The notes below the pieces were generated by a model. That model searched no databases and was not told where the DNA came from. It saw only the letters and a list, made by a program, of their open reading frames with translations. This document shows, piece after piece, positions 1 through 43,263 of a DNA stretch of 64,000 nucleotides. The DNA comes from a bacterium (lineage in GTDB: Bacteria > Myxococcota_A > Bradymonadia > UBA7976 > UBA1532): positions 166,095 through 230,094 of the forward strand of contig JAUHXC010000015.1 of the NCBI GenBank assembly GCA_030427205.1, written 5' to 3'. The position numbers and the translations under genes are program-made. The stretch's first letter is position 1, and every line of letters begins with the position of its first letter.

Positions 1-4595
<4,595 letters not shown>

Positions 4596-4605
4596 CGCCG
4601 CCTTC

Positions 4606-5760
4606 TCACTCGGGCCGCACCGCGAAGACCGGGAAGTAGCCCGTCTCGCCGGCGCCGTAGCGCCGCGCGAGGGCGGGCACGTCTTCGAAGGGGGTGATCT
4701 CGGCCTCGACCGCGGGCATCCAGCCGTTCGCTTCGCCGTAGGCCATCGCGTCGATGCACTCGCCGTAGCGGGCGTAGTGGGTGTGGATGTGCTGCCGCCG
4801 CTGGATGCACTCCACCGCCCGCCGCAGCGGGATGCGCATGCCGTGCTTCCAACCGGCCGTGGTCACGATGCCGTTGCGTCCGAGCGCTTTCAGCGTCGCC
4901 CGCAGCATCGGCGTCCCGATGTAGTCGACGAAGATGTGCACCCCGTCGCCCGCCGTGCGTCGCCGCACCTCGTCTACGAAATGCCGCTCGGCGGCCCGCC
5001 GGGCCTCGCGGGCGCGGTCGTCGGCGTCGTCGGACTGCGCCAGTCCGGGGAAGCGTCGTCGATCGAGCGCTGCGATCCCGCTGGATTCGATGAGCTCCAG
5101 GTGACGATCGGTGCCCGAGACCATCACCGCTTCGCAGCCGTGCCGCCGGGCCAGATCCAGCTCGGCGAACGTCGTACCGCCCCCCCAGCCCCATACGTGT
5201 GGCCGGGGCAGCGCGGCGGCGTCGAGCTGCAGGCGCAGGGTGCCGTAGGCCAGCGCCCAGTTGGCCCAGGCGGTGACGTAGCGCACCGCGAACGCGGCCC
5301 ACTGCGCGAGCGTGTGGCGGGTACCCGGCGGGATCGGCGCGAGGCAGCGAGCGGGGATCACGAAGCGCTCCGCCAGGGCCCCCATCGTGCCCCGCGCGTC
5401 GTAGGCCAGCGCTCGGGTCATGAAGCCGTGACGGTCGACCTCGCCCGCGCCGAAGATCATGTGTGGGTGGCCGACCTCGATCGCCTCGGCGCCGGGGCCG
5501 CAGCGCAGCGGGCGTACGACCCCCGCGTTGCCCAGGACCACCCGCGGCTCGTCACGCATCCGACAGATGTCCACCGGGTCGCGCAGCAGCGCGTGCTGGT
5601 AGTTGCCCTCCCAGCTGCCGTACAGGGTCTCGACGAGCACCTCGCCGGGGCCCGGCTCGGGCACATAGAAGGGCTCGCAGCGCAGCTCGGCGATCTGGCC
5701 TCTCTCGCTGTCGGCGCCCGTCCCCGGGTAGAGGAACCACGCGCGGCTCTCGGTGGGCAT
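4606..5760 (-). CDS. Stand-alone MDR-superfamily oxidoreductase (zinc-independent ADH / CCR-like), PKS cluster
   Basis: A 384-residue protein that resembles medium-chain dehydrogenase/reductases. It has an N-terminal GroES-like half (PGPGEVLVETL) and a nucleotide-binding half with a glycine-rich GWGGGT turn followed by a beta-alpha unit (EAVMVSG), then VDYIGTPMLRATLKALGRNG, the usual MDR strand-helix. I see no structural-zinc cysteine cluster. The ATG is preceded by GAGGAGG at good distance. It sits between two megasynthase genes with gaps of 15 and 10 bp, so it is co-expressed with them. Likely jobs are a trans-acting enoyl reductase on the growing chain, or making a reduced extender such as an ethylmalonyl-type unit. 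Nothing in the sequence decides which. Confidence 0.8.
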   Translation of the reverse strand: MPTESRAWFLYPGTGADSERGQIAELRCEPFYVPEPGPGEVLVETLYGSWEGNYQHALLRDPVDICRMRDEPRVVLGNAGVVRPLRCGPGAEAIEVGHPHMIFGAGEVDRHGFMTRALAYDARGTMGALAERFVIPARCLAPIPPGTRHTLAQWAAFAVRYVTAWANWALAYGTLRLQLDAAALPRPHVWGWGGGTTFAELDLARRHGCEAVMVSGTDRHLELIESSGIAALDRRRFPGLAQSDDADDRAREARRAAERHFVDEVRRRTAGDGVHIFVDYIGTPMLRATLKALGRNGIVTTAGWKHGMRIPLRRAVECIQRRQHIHTHYARYGECIDAMAYGEANGWMPAVEAEITPFEDVPALARRYGAGETGYFPVFAVRPE

Positions 5761-5775
5761 ACCGTCCTCCTCGGG

Positions 5776-36240
<30,465 letters not shown>

Positions 36241-36328
36241 TCGGTCGAGGTCACTGCGCGCGATCCGCCCACGGGGTCCGCATCCACTTGGCGGTCGAGC
36301 GCCGATTCTCTCGGTGGCGGCGCCGGGA

Positions 36329-37084
36329 TCATGTCTGCGCGCGCAGCCGCGCGTCGATCGACGCCACCAGATGGCGAAGCATGTGGGGTTCGTCGAAGAG
36401 GTAGAAGTGCCCGCCCGGGAAGACGTCGACCGTCGCCCTGCCGCTGGTCAGCTCGCCCCAGCGCGGCATCTCGGCGGCGACGATCGCTGCGTCGTCCTTG
36501 CCGTAGCAGGCCCGCAGCGGGCAACTCAGCCGCGGCGTCGGCGTCGCGCAGTAGCCTTCCGACGCGGCGAGATCGGCCCGCAGCGCCGGCAGCAGCATCG
36601 CCAGCAGCTCGGGCTCGTCGCGCAGGACTGGCGGTATCCCGCCGTACGTGGCGTCTACGGCGTCGACGAACTGCGCGTCGGGCAGGCCCGCGAGCCGCGG
36701 AGCCCGGGAGGGCAGGTGAACCGGCATCTTGGCCGAGACGATCAGCTCGACCGGCGGTCGGCCGGCCCGCTCCATGCGTCGGGCGACCTCGAAGGCCACC
36801 GCCGCCCCGAGGCTGTGTCCCAGGAGCACGCTCGGCCGCGACGGCAGAGTCGAAAGAGCGGCGAAGGCGCCGTCCGCTATACGCCCGACCTCGCGCAGCA
36901 ACGGCTCGGCGCGCGCGGTCTCGCGACCCGGGCGGCGCACCGGGCAGAGCGCGACCCGCTCGGGCATCTCCGCCGCCCAGCGCATGAAGGGCGCCGCCCC
37001 GCCGCCGGCGTGGGCGAAGCACACCAGCCGCAACGCGACCGACGGGCGGAAATCGATGCGGGGCAGCCACTGAGAGGGCTTCAT
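36329..37084 (-). CDS. Type II thioesterase (GrsT/TycF family)
   Basis: A 251-residue alpha/beta hydrolase. It has the N-terminal FAHAGGGAAPF oxyanion segment, the nucleophile Ser91 in GHSLG, an Asp in YGKDDA and a His in PGGHFYLF, which are the catalytic triad of external thioesterases. These enzymes clear stalled or mis-primed carrier proteins in NRPS/PKS lines. The start codon overlaps the stop of the upstream JmjC gene (ATGA), so the two are translationally coupled. About 90-130 bp separate it from the megasynthase, which it probably serves. It is unlikely to be the product-releasing enzyme. Confidence 0.92.
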   Translation of the reverse strand: MKPSQWLPRIDFRPSVALRLVCFAHAGGGAAPFMRWAAEMPERVALCPVRRPGRETARAEPLLREVGRIADGAFAALSTLPSRPSVLLGHSLGAAVAFEVARRMERAGRPPVELIVSAKMPVHLPSRAPRLAGLPDAQFVDAVDATYGGIPPVLRDEPELLAMLLPALRADLAASEGYCATPTPRLSCPLRACYGKDDAAIVAAEMPRWGELTSGRATVDVFPGGHFYLFDEPHMLRHLVASIDARLRAQT

Positions 37085-38151
37085 CCGCCCCCCTGCGAAC
37101 GGCGCCGACGCAGCGCCGCGAGCCGATCGCGGATCGTCCGGGTGCGCTCGGTGTCGAAGTCGTCGACGTCATAGCGCTCGGCGGCGATGCCGAGCAGCCC
37201 CGGCAGCGACAGCATGAAGAAGAACGGCGACGACTTCAGCGCGATGAGCGGATCGTACCACCAGGTCGACAGGCTGATGGACGGGGTCTGGGCTTCCACC
37301 CAGTGCCAGTGGAAGGGGGGCACCCACAGGGCGTCGCCCGCCTCGAGGTGGATGTCCCAGCCCTCGAGGTGGTCGGTCAGAGGGAAGCGACGGCTGCCGC
37401 CCGCATCGCGCCAGCCGTAGTTGGAGAAGAAGTACGGCAGCCCCCGGGGCAGGGTGCGGTTGGGGTAGACCAGCGCCGACTGCTCGGGCGGCAGCATCAC
37501 CCAGCGCTTCTCGCCCTGCACCTGGAAGAAGAGGTTCGATTGCGGCGCCATATGCAGCGACGTGCGGGTGCCGGCGGGCCCGAAGAAGAGCTTGACCCAG
37601 ACCTCGCGGTCGTCGGCGAGGCCAGCGAAGCGGCGGACGGTGTCGAGGTCGATCTCGTCGCGCAGCTCGGGGATCGTCTTCAGGACGGGGCTGAACATGA
37701 TGTAGTTCAGCTCGCCGCCCGGCCCGTCGAACGAGTCGATGATGTCCGCCAGGCACATCGTCCGGAAGTCGGTGCCGCGGTGGGCGGTGTGCTGCACGTT
37801 CACGTCGAAGCGGCGCTCGCCGAAGCGCTCGCGGAAGCTCGCCATGCTCCACGCCTGGCGCGCGGGCCAGTCGTCGTACAGGCCCTCGATGATCACGGGG
37901 GTCGCCGCCGCGTGGGCCCGGCGGAGGGCGTCGAGGTCGCCCCCATCGATACGGGGCGCGGCCCTCAATCGGCTCGGCGATCGCGCCGCGAGGCGTTCAT
38001 GCAGCCGGCGCTCGAAGCGGGCGCGCATCTGATCGAGACCGTGCTGCGCGCGGTCGGACGCCAACCCCATCGCCGCGAGACGATCCGCGCCGAGTTCGGC
38101 GAGGTAGAGAGAGGCGGAGCTCGTCCGCTCTCGCCATCGCAACCTGAGCAT
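37081..38151 (-). CDS. JmjC/cupin-8 fold protein with HxA in place of HxD (candidate 2OG-Fe oxygenase variant)
   Basis: A 356-residue protein; the ATG at 38151 follows GGAGG by 4 nt and is preferred over an in-frame GTG at 38169. The cupin-8/JmjC region shows TPVIIEGLYDDWPA near the start of the fold, the first metal site as HMAPQSN (His200), GEKRW with the 2-oxoglutarate-binding Lys, and the distal His283 in PPFHWHW. The family consensus is HxDPxxN; here the Asp is Ala202. The rest of the site is kept. It is first in the biosynthetic operon, overlapping the thioesterase. It could be a tailoring oxygenase, a halogenase-like variant with an open iron site, or a binding protein. Confidence 0.85.
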   Translation of the reverse strand: MLRLRWRERTSSASLYLAELGADRLAAMGLASDRAQHGLDQMRARFERRLHERLAARSPSRLRAAPRIDGGDLDALRRAHAAATPVIIEGLYDDWPARQAWSMASFRERFGERRFDVNVQHTAHRGTDFRTMCLADIIDSFDGPGGELNYIMFSPVLKTIPELRDEIDLDTVRRFAGLADDREVWVKLFFGPAGTRTSLHMAPQSNLFFQVQGEKRWVMLPPEQSALVYPNRTLPRGLPYFFSNYGWRDAGGSRRFPLTDHLEGWDIHLEAGDALWVPPFHWHWVEAQTPSISLSTWWYDPLIALKSSPFFFMLSLPGLLGIAAERYDVDDFDTERTRTIRDRLAALRRRRSQGGG

Positions 38152-38295
38152 CGTGCCTCCGAGAGCCACGCCCGACCGAGGGGCGAATACTGCCGATACG
38201 ACCCGGTCAGGTCAACCGGCTTCCCCGAAGCCGGCGGACACCGATGCCCCGGGGTCTGCTACCATGGCGCGCAATACGTCAGCCGAGACCGCACA
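38152..38295. promoter_or_regulatory. Divergent promoter region between two JmjC-like genes, with 8-bp inverted repeat
   Basis: This 144-bp gap drives genes on both strands. On the minus strand TTGACC followed 17 nt later by CAGTAT could be a sigma-70-like promoter for the biosynthetic operon. A perfect inverted repeat, CCGGCTTC-CCC-GAAGCCGG, lies at 38216-38234 and could be an operator or a hairpin. The -10 match is poor, so the promoter call is weak. Confidence 0.4.
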
Positions 38296-39438
38296 ATGAA
38301 CTCGATTCAGCCCGTGACCGCAGCGCCCGACGATCACCGCGCCTTTCAGGCGTTGCGCGCGCCGAAGCTACCGTTGACCCTGCGCGCTGCCGACTCGGCG
38401 ATCCTCTGGGCCCGCCAGCTCCTGACCGCCGTCTCCCTGCCGATGCTGAAGCAGCGGGAGGAGGTGGCGATGAACCCCGACGAGATCCGCATCCCGCTCG
38501 AGGTGCCCGAGCGGGCCCTCGTGCACCGGCGGCTGGCGCGGATCGAAGTGCCGGCGGTGACCTTCGAGGTGCCCCGGCTCCGCCTCGACGAGGTCACGCC
38601 GGCCGAGGTGCAGGCGCTCGTTCAGCACACCCCGGTGATCTTCGAGGGCCTCGCCCGGCAGCTCGGTGTGCTCGACGCCTGGCAGCTCGACGACCTCGTA
38701 CGTGACCACAGTGACGCAAAATTCTGGGTCACCAATACAGACCTGACCGAGTTCGAAGGCACCCTCGGCGATCTGCTCGACGAGATGTTGTCGGGCAAGG
38801 AGACCGGAAAGTACGTGCGGGGGGCGAACGACATCTTCCTCGAGCGGCCGGAGCTCGAAGAGGCGCTGCCCCTCGACGTCTTCCGCCGGCTGCTCGGCGA
38901 CCTGGGGCACCACTTCGGCACCGAGCTGTTCATGGGCGGCAAGGGCACCGGCTCGCCCTTTCACTGCGCGCCGTTCTTCAACGGGTTCACCCTGATCCAC
39001 GGCGAGAAGCAGTGGCAGTTCATCCACCCCAGCTTCACGCCGTGGATGTACCCGCTGCTGCACCACACCGGGTTCTCCATGAGCCGGCTCGATCATCGCG
39101 CCCCGCCCGAGGTCATCGCCGAGCGGTGGCCGCTCTACACCCGGGTGACCCGCATGACCGCTCGCCTCGTCGCCGGGGACGTGCTCATCAACCCGCCGTG
39201 GTGGTGGCACAGCGTCGACAACCTCTCGCCGAGCAGCATCGCCGTGGCGACCCGCTGGGCCGAGCCCCGGCGAACCCGCTTCAACCGCCGCTTCGAGCGG
39301 GCGAGCCTGCTGACGCCATCGGCCCGCGAAGTGCATCGAGAAGCCCGTCGCGGCGCGCGCCTGACCGACTCGATCTGGCGCGAGCGCTTCAACGTCAAGC
39401 CGCCGGACCGGCTGCTCGCGATGATGAAGAAGCGATGA
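38296..39438 (+). CDS. Second JmjC/cupin-8 protein, also HxA variant
   Basis: Counting from ATG 38296 gives 380 residues. Fold landmarks are TPVIFEGLARQLG, the first metal site FHCAPFFN (His223, Ala225), GEKQW with the 2OG Lys, and His305 in PPWWWHSV. The family HxDPxxN motif again reads HxAPxxN, the same substitution as in the divergent neighbour. A strong GGAGGAGG just before the ATG at 38470 is an alternative start that would remove 58 residues; the upstream frame has coding-like third positions, so I keep the longer form. The 3' end overlaps the convergent COQ4-like gene by 44 bp. Substrate unknown; a carrier-bound or lipid substrate would fit the context. Confidence 0.83.
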   Translation: MNSIQPVTAAPDDHRAFQALRAPKLPLTLRAADSAILWARQLLTAVSLPMLKQREEVAMNPDEIRIPLEVPERALVHRRLARIEVPAVTFEVPRLRLDEVTPAEVQALVQHTPVIFEGLARQLGVLDAWQLDDLVRDHSDAKFWVTNTDLTEFEGTLGDLLDEMLSGKETGKYVRGANDIFLERPELEEALPLDVFRRLLGDLGHHFGTELFMGGKGTGSPFHCAPFFNGFTLIHGEKQWQFIHPSFTPWMYPLLHHTGFSMSRLDHRAPPEVIAERWPLYTRVTRMTARLVAGDVLINPPWWWHSVDNLSPSSIAVATRWAEPRRTRFNRRFERASLLTPSAREVHREARRGARLTDSIWRERFNVKPPDRLLAMMKKR

Positions 39439-40330
39439 CCGACGCCGCGTCGAGCCCCTGACCCTCGAGCAGGTAGGGATCGTGGTGCGGCGGGTGGAAG
39501 TCAGCGGCCCAGATCCCATTGGGGTGGGCCTCGTGGATCGGCTGGATCGACAGCAGCTCGCACGCGAGGTCGAGCGGCAGCGGCAACAGCTCCTCCCACG
39601 GCGCGGCGTAGAGCGGGCGGGCTCGTCGTCCCCGCTTGAAGGCGCGCCAGGCATAGTGCAGCCACGAGAGGCCCAGCTCCTTCGCGCAGTAGCTCACCGC
39701 GCCCATGGTCAATACCGTCAGGCCCCCGCCGTAGTGTTGCCCCAGGGTGAACACGCTCAACGCCGCCTCACCGAGCTCGTCGGGGCCGTAGCCGGTCACG
39801 ATGTGATGCAGATCGTGGGAGACCATGTAGCGGTTGACGAACCACATCCGGTCGTCATCGAGCATCTCCAGGCCGACCTCGTCGACCCACTTCTGCATGA
39901 TGACCTGATACAGCCGCAGGATGCCCAGGGACTGATAGCCGTTGGACTGCAGGAAGCCCAGGTAGGCCCGTCCCAGGCTGCCGTCGGGCATCGCGGCGAG
40001 GGCCTCGACGTCGGCGACCACCGCGGCGAGGTCGGGCTTCTCGGTCAGCAGACGTGGCCCGTGGGGGCTGGCGACGAAGCGCTGGAAGTAGGTCTCCATG
40101 TCGCGCTGGCTCATCGCGTAGTAGAACTCGAAAGCGTGCTTGATGTCGTTGGGGTTCTCGAAGAACGTCTTCAGCGATCGCAGGCCCCGGCGCCAGTAGC
40201 GGCGGATCGGCTTGGGCCGGGCGATCGCCAGCGGCCACTGCACCGCGTCTGTCTCGGGTACGACGTCGACCCCGCTCGGCGGGCGCTGCATGCGCCGCCC
40301 CCACGTCCCGTTCGCTTGCGCCTGAGTCAT
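39395..40330 (-). CDS. COQ4-family protein (ubiquinone biosynthesis COQ4 homologue)
   Basis: A 311-residue protein from ATG 40330, which has AGGAGG 6 nt upstream; the ATG at 40348 is rejected because this Shine-Dalgarno lies inside it. The diagnostic COQ4 metal motif HDxxHx11E is complete (His172, Asp173, His176, Glu188) in HDLHHIVTGYGPDELGE. COQ4 acts in coenzyme Q synthesis, where oxidative decarboxylation/hydroxylation at ring C1 and complex organisation have been described. It is divergent from a UbiB/COQ8-type gene, its classical partner family. No other quinone-pathway enzyme is in the window, so it may act on quinone or on a different lipid. Confidence 0.88.
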   Translation of the reverse strand: MTQAQANGTWGRRMQRPPSGVDVVPETDAVQWPLAIARPKPIRRYWRRGLRSLKTFFENPNDIKHAFEFYYAMSQRDMETYFQRFVASPHGPRLLTEKPDLAAVVADVEALAAMPDGSLGRAYLGFLQSNGYQSLGILRLYQVIMQKWVDEVGLEMLDDDRMWFVNRYMVSHDLHHIVTGYGPDELGEAALSVFTLGQHYGGGLTVLTMGAVSYCAKELGLSWLHYAWRAFKRGRRARPLYAAPWEELLPLPLDLACELLSIQPIHEAHPNGIWAADFHPPHHDPYLLEGQGLDAASVIASSSSRAAGPAA

Positions 40331-40357
40331 CTCGCGCCTCCTCAACATCGCTGCCCC

Positions 40358-40386
40358 ACGCTAGGCTTTCGCCGAGCCCGGATCAA
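40358..40386 (-). promoter_or_regulatory. Possible sigma-70-type promoter for the COQ4-like gene
   Basis: On the minus strand TTGATC (40381-40386) and TAGCGT (40358-40363) are 17 nt apart, about 28 nt before the start codon at 40330. The -10 is a partial match. This gap is shared with the divergent UbiB-like gene. Confidence 0.35.
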
Positions 40387-40480
40387 CGGCACGACGCGCG
40401 AGCCGACGGCGGGATGAGGGCGACCGCCCGGCGTCGATCTGATAAGACAGCCGGAGGACGCCGCCGAACGAGGGTCGACG

Positions 40481-42274
40481 ATGCTCAAGAAGAAGTGGAT
40501 TCCCACCCCACTCGTGCGCGACCGCCAGCGTCCGCAGGTCGCGCCGATCGAGCGGCCACGACGTCTGCGACCGATCGTGCTCGCCTGGACGCTCACCGGC
40601 ATGCTGCTGCGGCTGCTGCGGCTGCGTCTGAGCAAGGACGACAGCCCTGCGAGGCGCGCGCTGCTGATTCGCGAAGTGCTCGAACGCCTGGGCGGGCTCT
40701 GGGTCAAGGTCGGGCAGCTCATGGGCATGCGCCGCGACCTGTTCTCCCCCGAGTTCTGCGACGTCCTGTCGGCCTTGCAAGACCACGCGACGGGCTTTGC
40801 CTTCGAACATACGCGCCGGACGATCGAGGAAGACCTCGGCCGGCCGTTGCCCACCATCTTCTCGTCCTTCGACGAGGTCCCCTTCGCCGCGGCGTCGATC
40901 GGGCAGATCCATCGCGCGGTATTGCGTCGCGAGGACGTGGCGGTCGCCGTCAAGATCCGGCGGCCGACGATCGCCGAGACCATGCGCGCCGACATCCGCT
41001 TCGTCTCGTTCGTCTGTCGCACCGCCCGCCGGCTCGGCATCTTCCCGTCGGCTCGCTGGGACGACCTGCAGCGGGAGCTGAGCAAGACCCTGGTCGAGGA
41101 GCTGGACTACCGCTTCGAGGCCACCGCCATCAAGGACATGCGCAAGCTGCTCAAGCACCACGGGATCTACGTGCCGAAGGTCTTCCCGACGTATGCCTCC
41201 GAGCGGGTGCTGGTCATGGAGTTCATCCGCGGCGCGCTGATGTCAGACGTCTTGCGGCTCGAGCACCAGGATCCGCTGCGGCTCACCCATTGGCTGGCGG
41301 AGAACCGCATCGACAAGGAGAAGGTCGGGCGCAAGCTCTTCCTGTCGCTGGCGCGGCAGCTGTACGAAGACAACTACTTCCACGGCGATCTGCACCCGGG
41401 CAACATCGTATTGCTGCGAAAGAACCGCATCGCGCTGATCGACTTCGGCTCGGTGGGCTGGCTGGAGGCGGGCTTCCTGCGGCAATACAACGATATGCAG
41501 GAAGCCATGGGCATGCAGCAGTACGCCAAGGCCGCCGACTTGTTCCTGCTGATGGGTCCCGAGCTGCCACCCATCGACATCGAACCGTGCAAGATCGAGC
41601 TCGCTGACTTCTTGCGCGGCTGGTCGCTGCGGGCGCGCACGCCGAACCTGCCCTACAGCGAGCGCTCGATGGGTTATGCGCTCGCGCAGATGGTCCAGAT
41701 CCTCAACAGCTATCGCATCCCCTCGGCGTGGGCCTTCCTGCGGGTCAACCGGGCGCAGCTCACCCTCGACGCGTCGCTGCGCGCGCTGGACAACGAGCTG
41801 AACTACTTCGCCATGATGCGGCGCTATCAGAAAGAGGCGGCCCGGCGCAGGGTCCAGCGGGCCATGACGGCCGAGCACATCGGCCGGCAGGCGGCCAACC
41901 TCGCCATCGAGCTGCCGGCCCTCGTACACGACGGCATCGAGCGCAGCTTCTACGAGCTCGAGCACGTGCGTCGGCGCGCGCGCCACTTCCAGGCCAGCGT
42001 CGACAAGGCGGCCGTCGTCGGCAGTATGTTCGTGGCCGTGCTGGGGTTGTTGGCGATCGTGGCCGTAGGCGCCCTGATCGTTCTGCACTTGCGTCAGTCA
42101 GGCGTACCGCTGCCCTTCTCCGACGGGATGCTCGAGCTGCTCGACAGCACACCGCCGCTGCCCCGGGAGGTGTGGTTCCTCATCGAGGGCTTCGCGCTCG
42201 TGCTGCTGGTGGGCATCTGGCGGGTACGCTCCAAGCTGCGCAAGCCCGAGGCGCGCATCGTACGGGTGCGTTGA
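40481..42274 (+). CDS. UbiB/ABC1/COQ8 atypical kinase-like ATPase
   Basis: A 597-residue UbiB-family protein. It carries the family KxGQ motif (Lys76-Gln79, WVKVGQ), the Ala-rich loop AAASIGQIH, VAVKIRRP, the catalytic HGDLHPGN and DFGSVGW. Two hydrophobic helices near the C terminus (starting VVGSMFVAVLG and FLIEGFALVLL) anchor it in the membrane. UbiB/COQ8 proteins support quinone synthesis or lipid handling through ATPase activity. It lies divergent to the COQ4-like gene with 150 bp between, suggesting a shared role. It starts at ATG 40481 after GAGGG. UbiB paralogues with other lipid substrates are common, so a quinone role is inferred only. Confidence 0.9.
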   Translation: MLKKKWIPTPLVRDRQRPQVAPIERPRRLRPIVLAWTLTGMLLRLLRLRLSKDDSPARRALLIREVLERLGGLWVKVGQLMGMRRDLFSPEFCDVLSALQDHATGFAFEHTRRTIEEDLGRPLPTIFSSFDEVPFAAASIGQIHRAVLRREDVAVAVKIRRPTIAETMRADIRFVSFVCRTARRLGIFPSARWDDLQRELSKTLVEELDYRFEATAIKDMRKLLKHHGIYVPKVFPTYASERVLVMEFIRGALMSDVLRLEHQDPLRLTHWLAENRIDKEKVGRKLFLSLARQLYEDNYFHGDLHPGNIVLLRKNRIALIDFGSVGWLEAGFLRQYNDMQEAMGMQQYAKAADLFLLMGPELPPIDIEPCKIELADFLRGWSLRARTPNLPYSERSMGYALAQMVQILNSYRIPSAWAFLRVNRAQLTLDASLRALDNELNYFAMMRRYQKEAARRRVQRAMTAEHIGRQAANLAIELPALVHDGIERSFYELEHVRRRARHFQASVDKAAVVGSMFVAVLGLLAIVAVGALIVLHLRQSGVPLPFSDGMLELLDSTPPLPREVWFLIEGFALVLLVGIWRVRSKLRKPEARIVRVR

Positions 42275-42280
42275 GCGGGA

Positions 42281-42529
42281 TCAGCCGCCGAACGGCCAGT
42301 CCTTGCGCTTGCGCTTGCGCTTGCGCTCGACGACCACGATGACGGGCTGAGCGCCCGCGTCGATCGTCCCGTTCTCACGGAGCTCGTCGATCACCGCGTG
42401 CAGGTCGTCGACCAGGGGGCCGTCGCCCTTGCGCAGCTGCTTGACCTTCTTCGACTTCTGTCGGCCGAGATCGATGAGCACGGGATCCGGTGCGCGCCCG
42501 GCCGCTGAAGTATTCGCCTTGTTCTCCAT
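42281..42529 (-). CDS. Small DUF6200-like protein
   Basis: An 82-residue basic protein. It has PVLIDLGRQKSKKVKQLRKG, then an acidic helix (LVDDLHAVIDELRENG), a hydrophobic strand (QPVIVVVE) and a run of Lys/Arg. This pattern resembles the DUF6200 family; that assignment is from memory. AGGAG lies 7 nt before the ATG. It is divergent from another small conserved gene at 42664. No function is known. Confidence 0.75.
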   Translation of the reverse strand: MENKANTSAAGRAPDPVLIDLGRQKSKKVKQLRKGDGPLVDDLHAVIDELRENGTIDAGAQPVIVVVERKRKRKRKDWPFGG

Positions 42530-42663
42530 GTCTGACTCCTTCTCGGGGTGAGATCGGGGAATGCGTCCGTGAACGCGAGCAGTGTGGATCGTACTCGATC
42601 GATCTGGCTGCAGGAATCATATCCTGTGCTATCCTGCCGGCGGCCTGTGCCGAGGAGAACAAC

Positions 42664-42963
42664 ATGTCGCTGACCCGAGTCGACTCCGTCGAACGTATCA
42701 TCATCCTCCGGGAACAAGGCGAAGCGGTCACGCTCTACCGCGCCAAGAAGTCCAAGAAGAAGAAGCAGTCCACGCTGCTCAAGCCCTTGGAGAAGGCCCA
42801 GCGCCGCATGGCCAAGGCCATGGTGGCCAGCAGCCAGAGCTACCTCGATCGACACCGTTCGTCGAACCGCAAGAAGAAGAACGGCTGGCTGCGCGACCTC
42901 AGCAAGAACCAGCGCAAGGCGCTGCGCCGCGGCGTCAAGCAGTTGACCCGCAAGATCGACTGA
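42664..42963 (+). CDS. Small basic DUF6312-like protein
   Basis: A 99-residue protein with GAGGAG 8 nt before ATG 42664. It begins with a beta-rich stretch (VERIIILREQGEAVTLYR), then a Lys-rich linker, LLKPLEKAQRR, SYLDRHRSSNRKKKNGWLRDL and a basic tail. The order resembles the DUF6312 family, which I recall occurring beside DUF6200; this is memory, not a search. Two TATCCT hexamers at 42620 and 42630 could be -10 elements. Function unknown; the charge suggests nucleic-acid or partner binding. Confidence 0.72.
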   Translation: MSLTRVDSVERIIILREQGEAVTLYRAKKSKKKKQSTLLKPLEKAQRRMAKAMVASSQSYLDRHRSSNRKKKNGWLRDLSKNQRKALRRGVKQLTRKID

Positions 42964-43263
42964 GCCTGCAACGACCGAGCGTCGTCGACGAACGACGCTG
43001 TCTGCCTCCACGATCGTCTTGCCCCTGGTCGACCCAACACGGGATCGTCAGCGCGAGCGGCGACGAGCGGCCGAACGGTCGACCGCGCACGGTCCAACCG
43101 CTGTCGCCGAGCGTGAACCGGCCGAACGGCGACAGCCAGAGCGTCAGCGGCTCCGCCCGCGCGGGCAGCGTCGTGAAGCGATCAACGCCGCAGCCGCACC
43201 CGCCGGCGCGCACGGGGACGTCGGGCGCGGTGGGCGCCGGACCGGTGTAGATCGGCGCACCTC
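42964..43263. other. Intergenic 300 bp between convergent genes; one 8-bp hairpin
   Basis: No convincing gene is seen. AGCGTCGT-CGACGA-ACGACGCT at 42978-42999 is a perfect 8-bp stem just after the stop of the small gene and could act as a transcription end, although it has no T-run. The rest is GC-rich with short GGCCGAACGG-type repeats. Confidence 0.45.
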
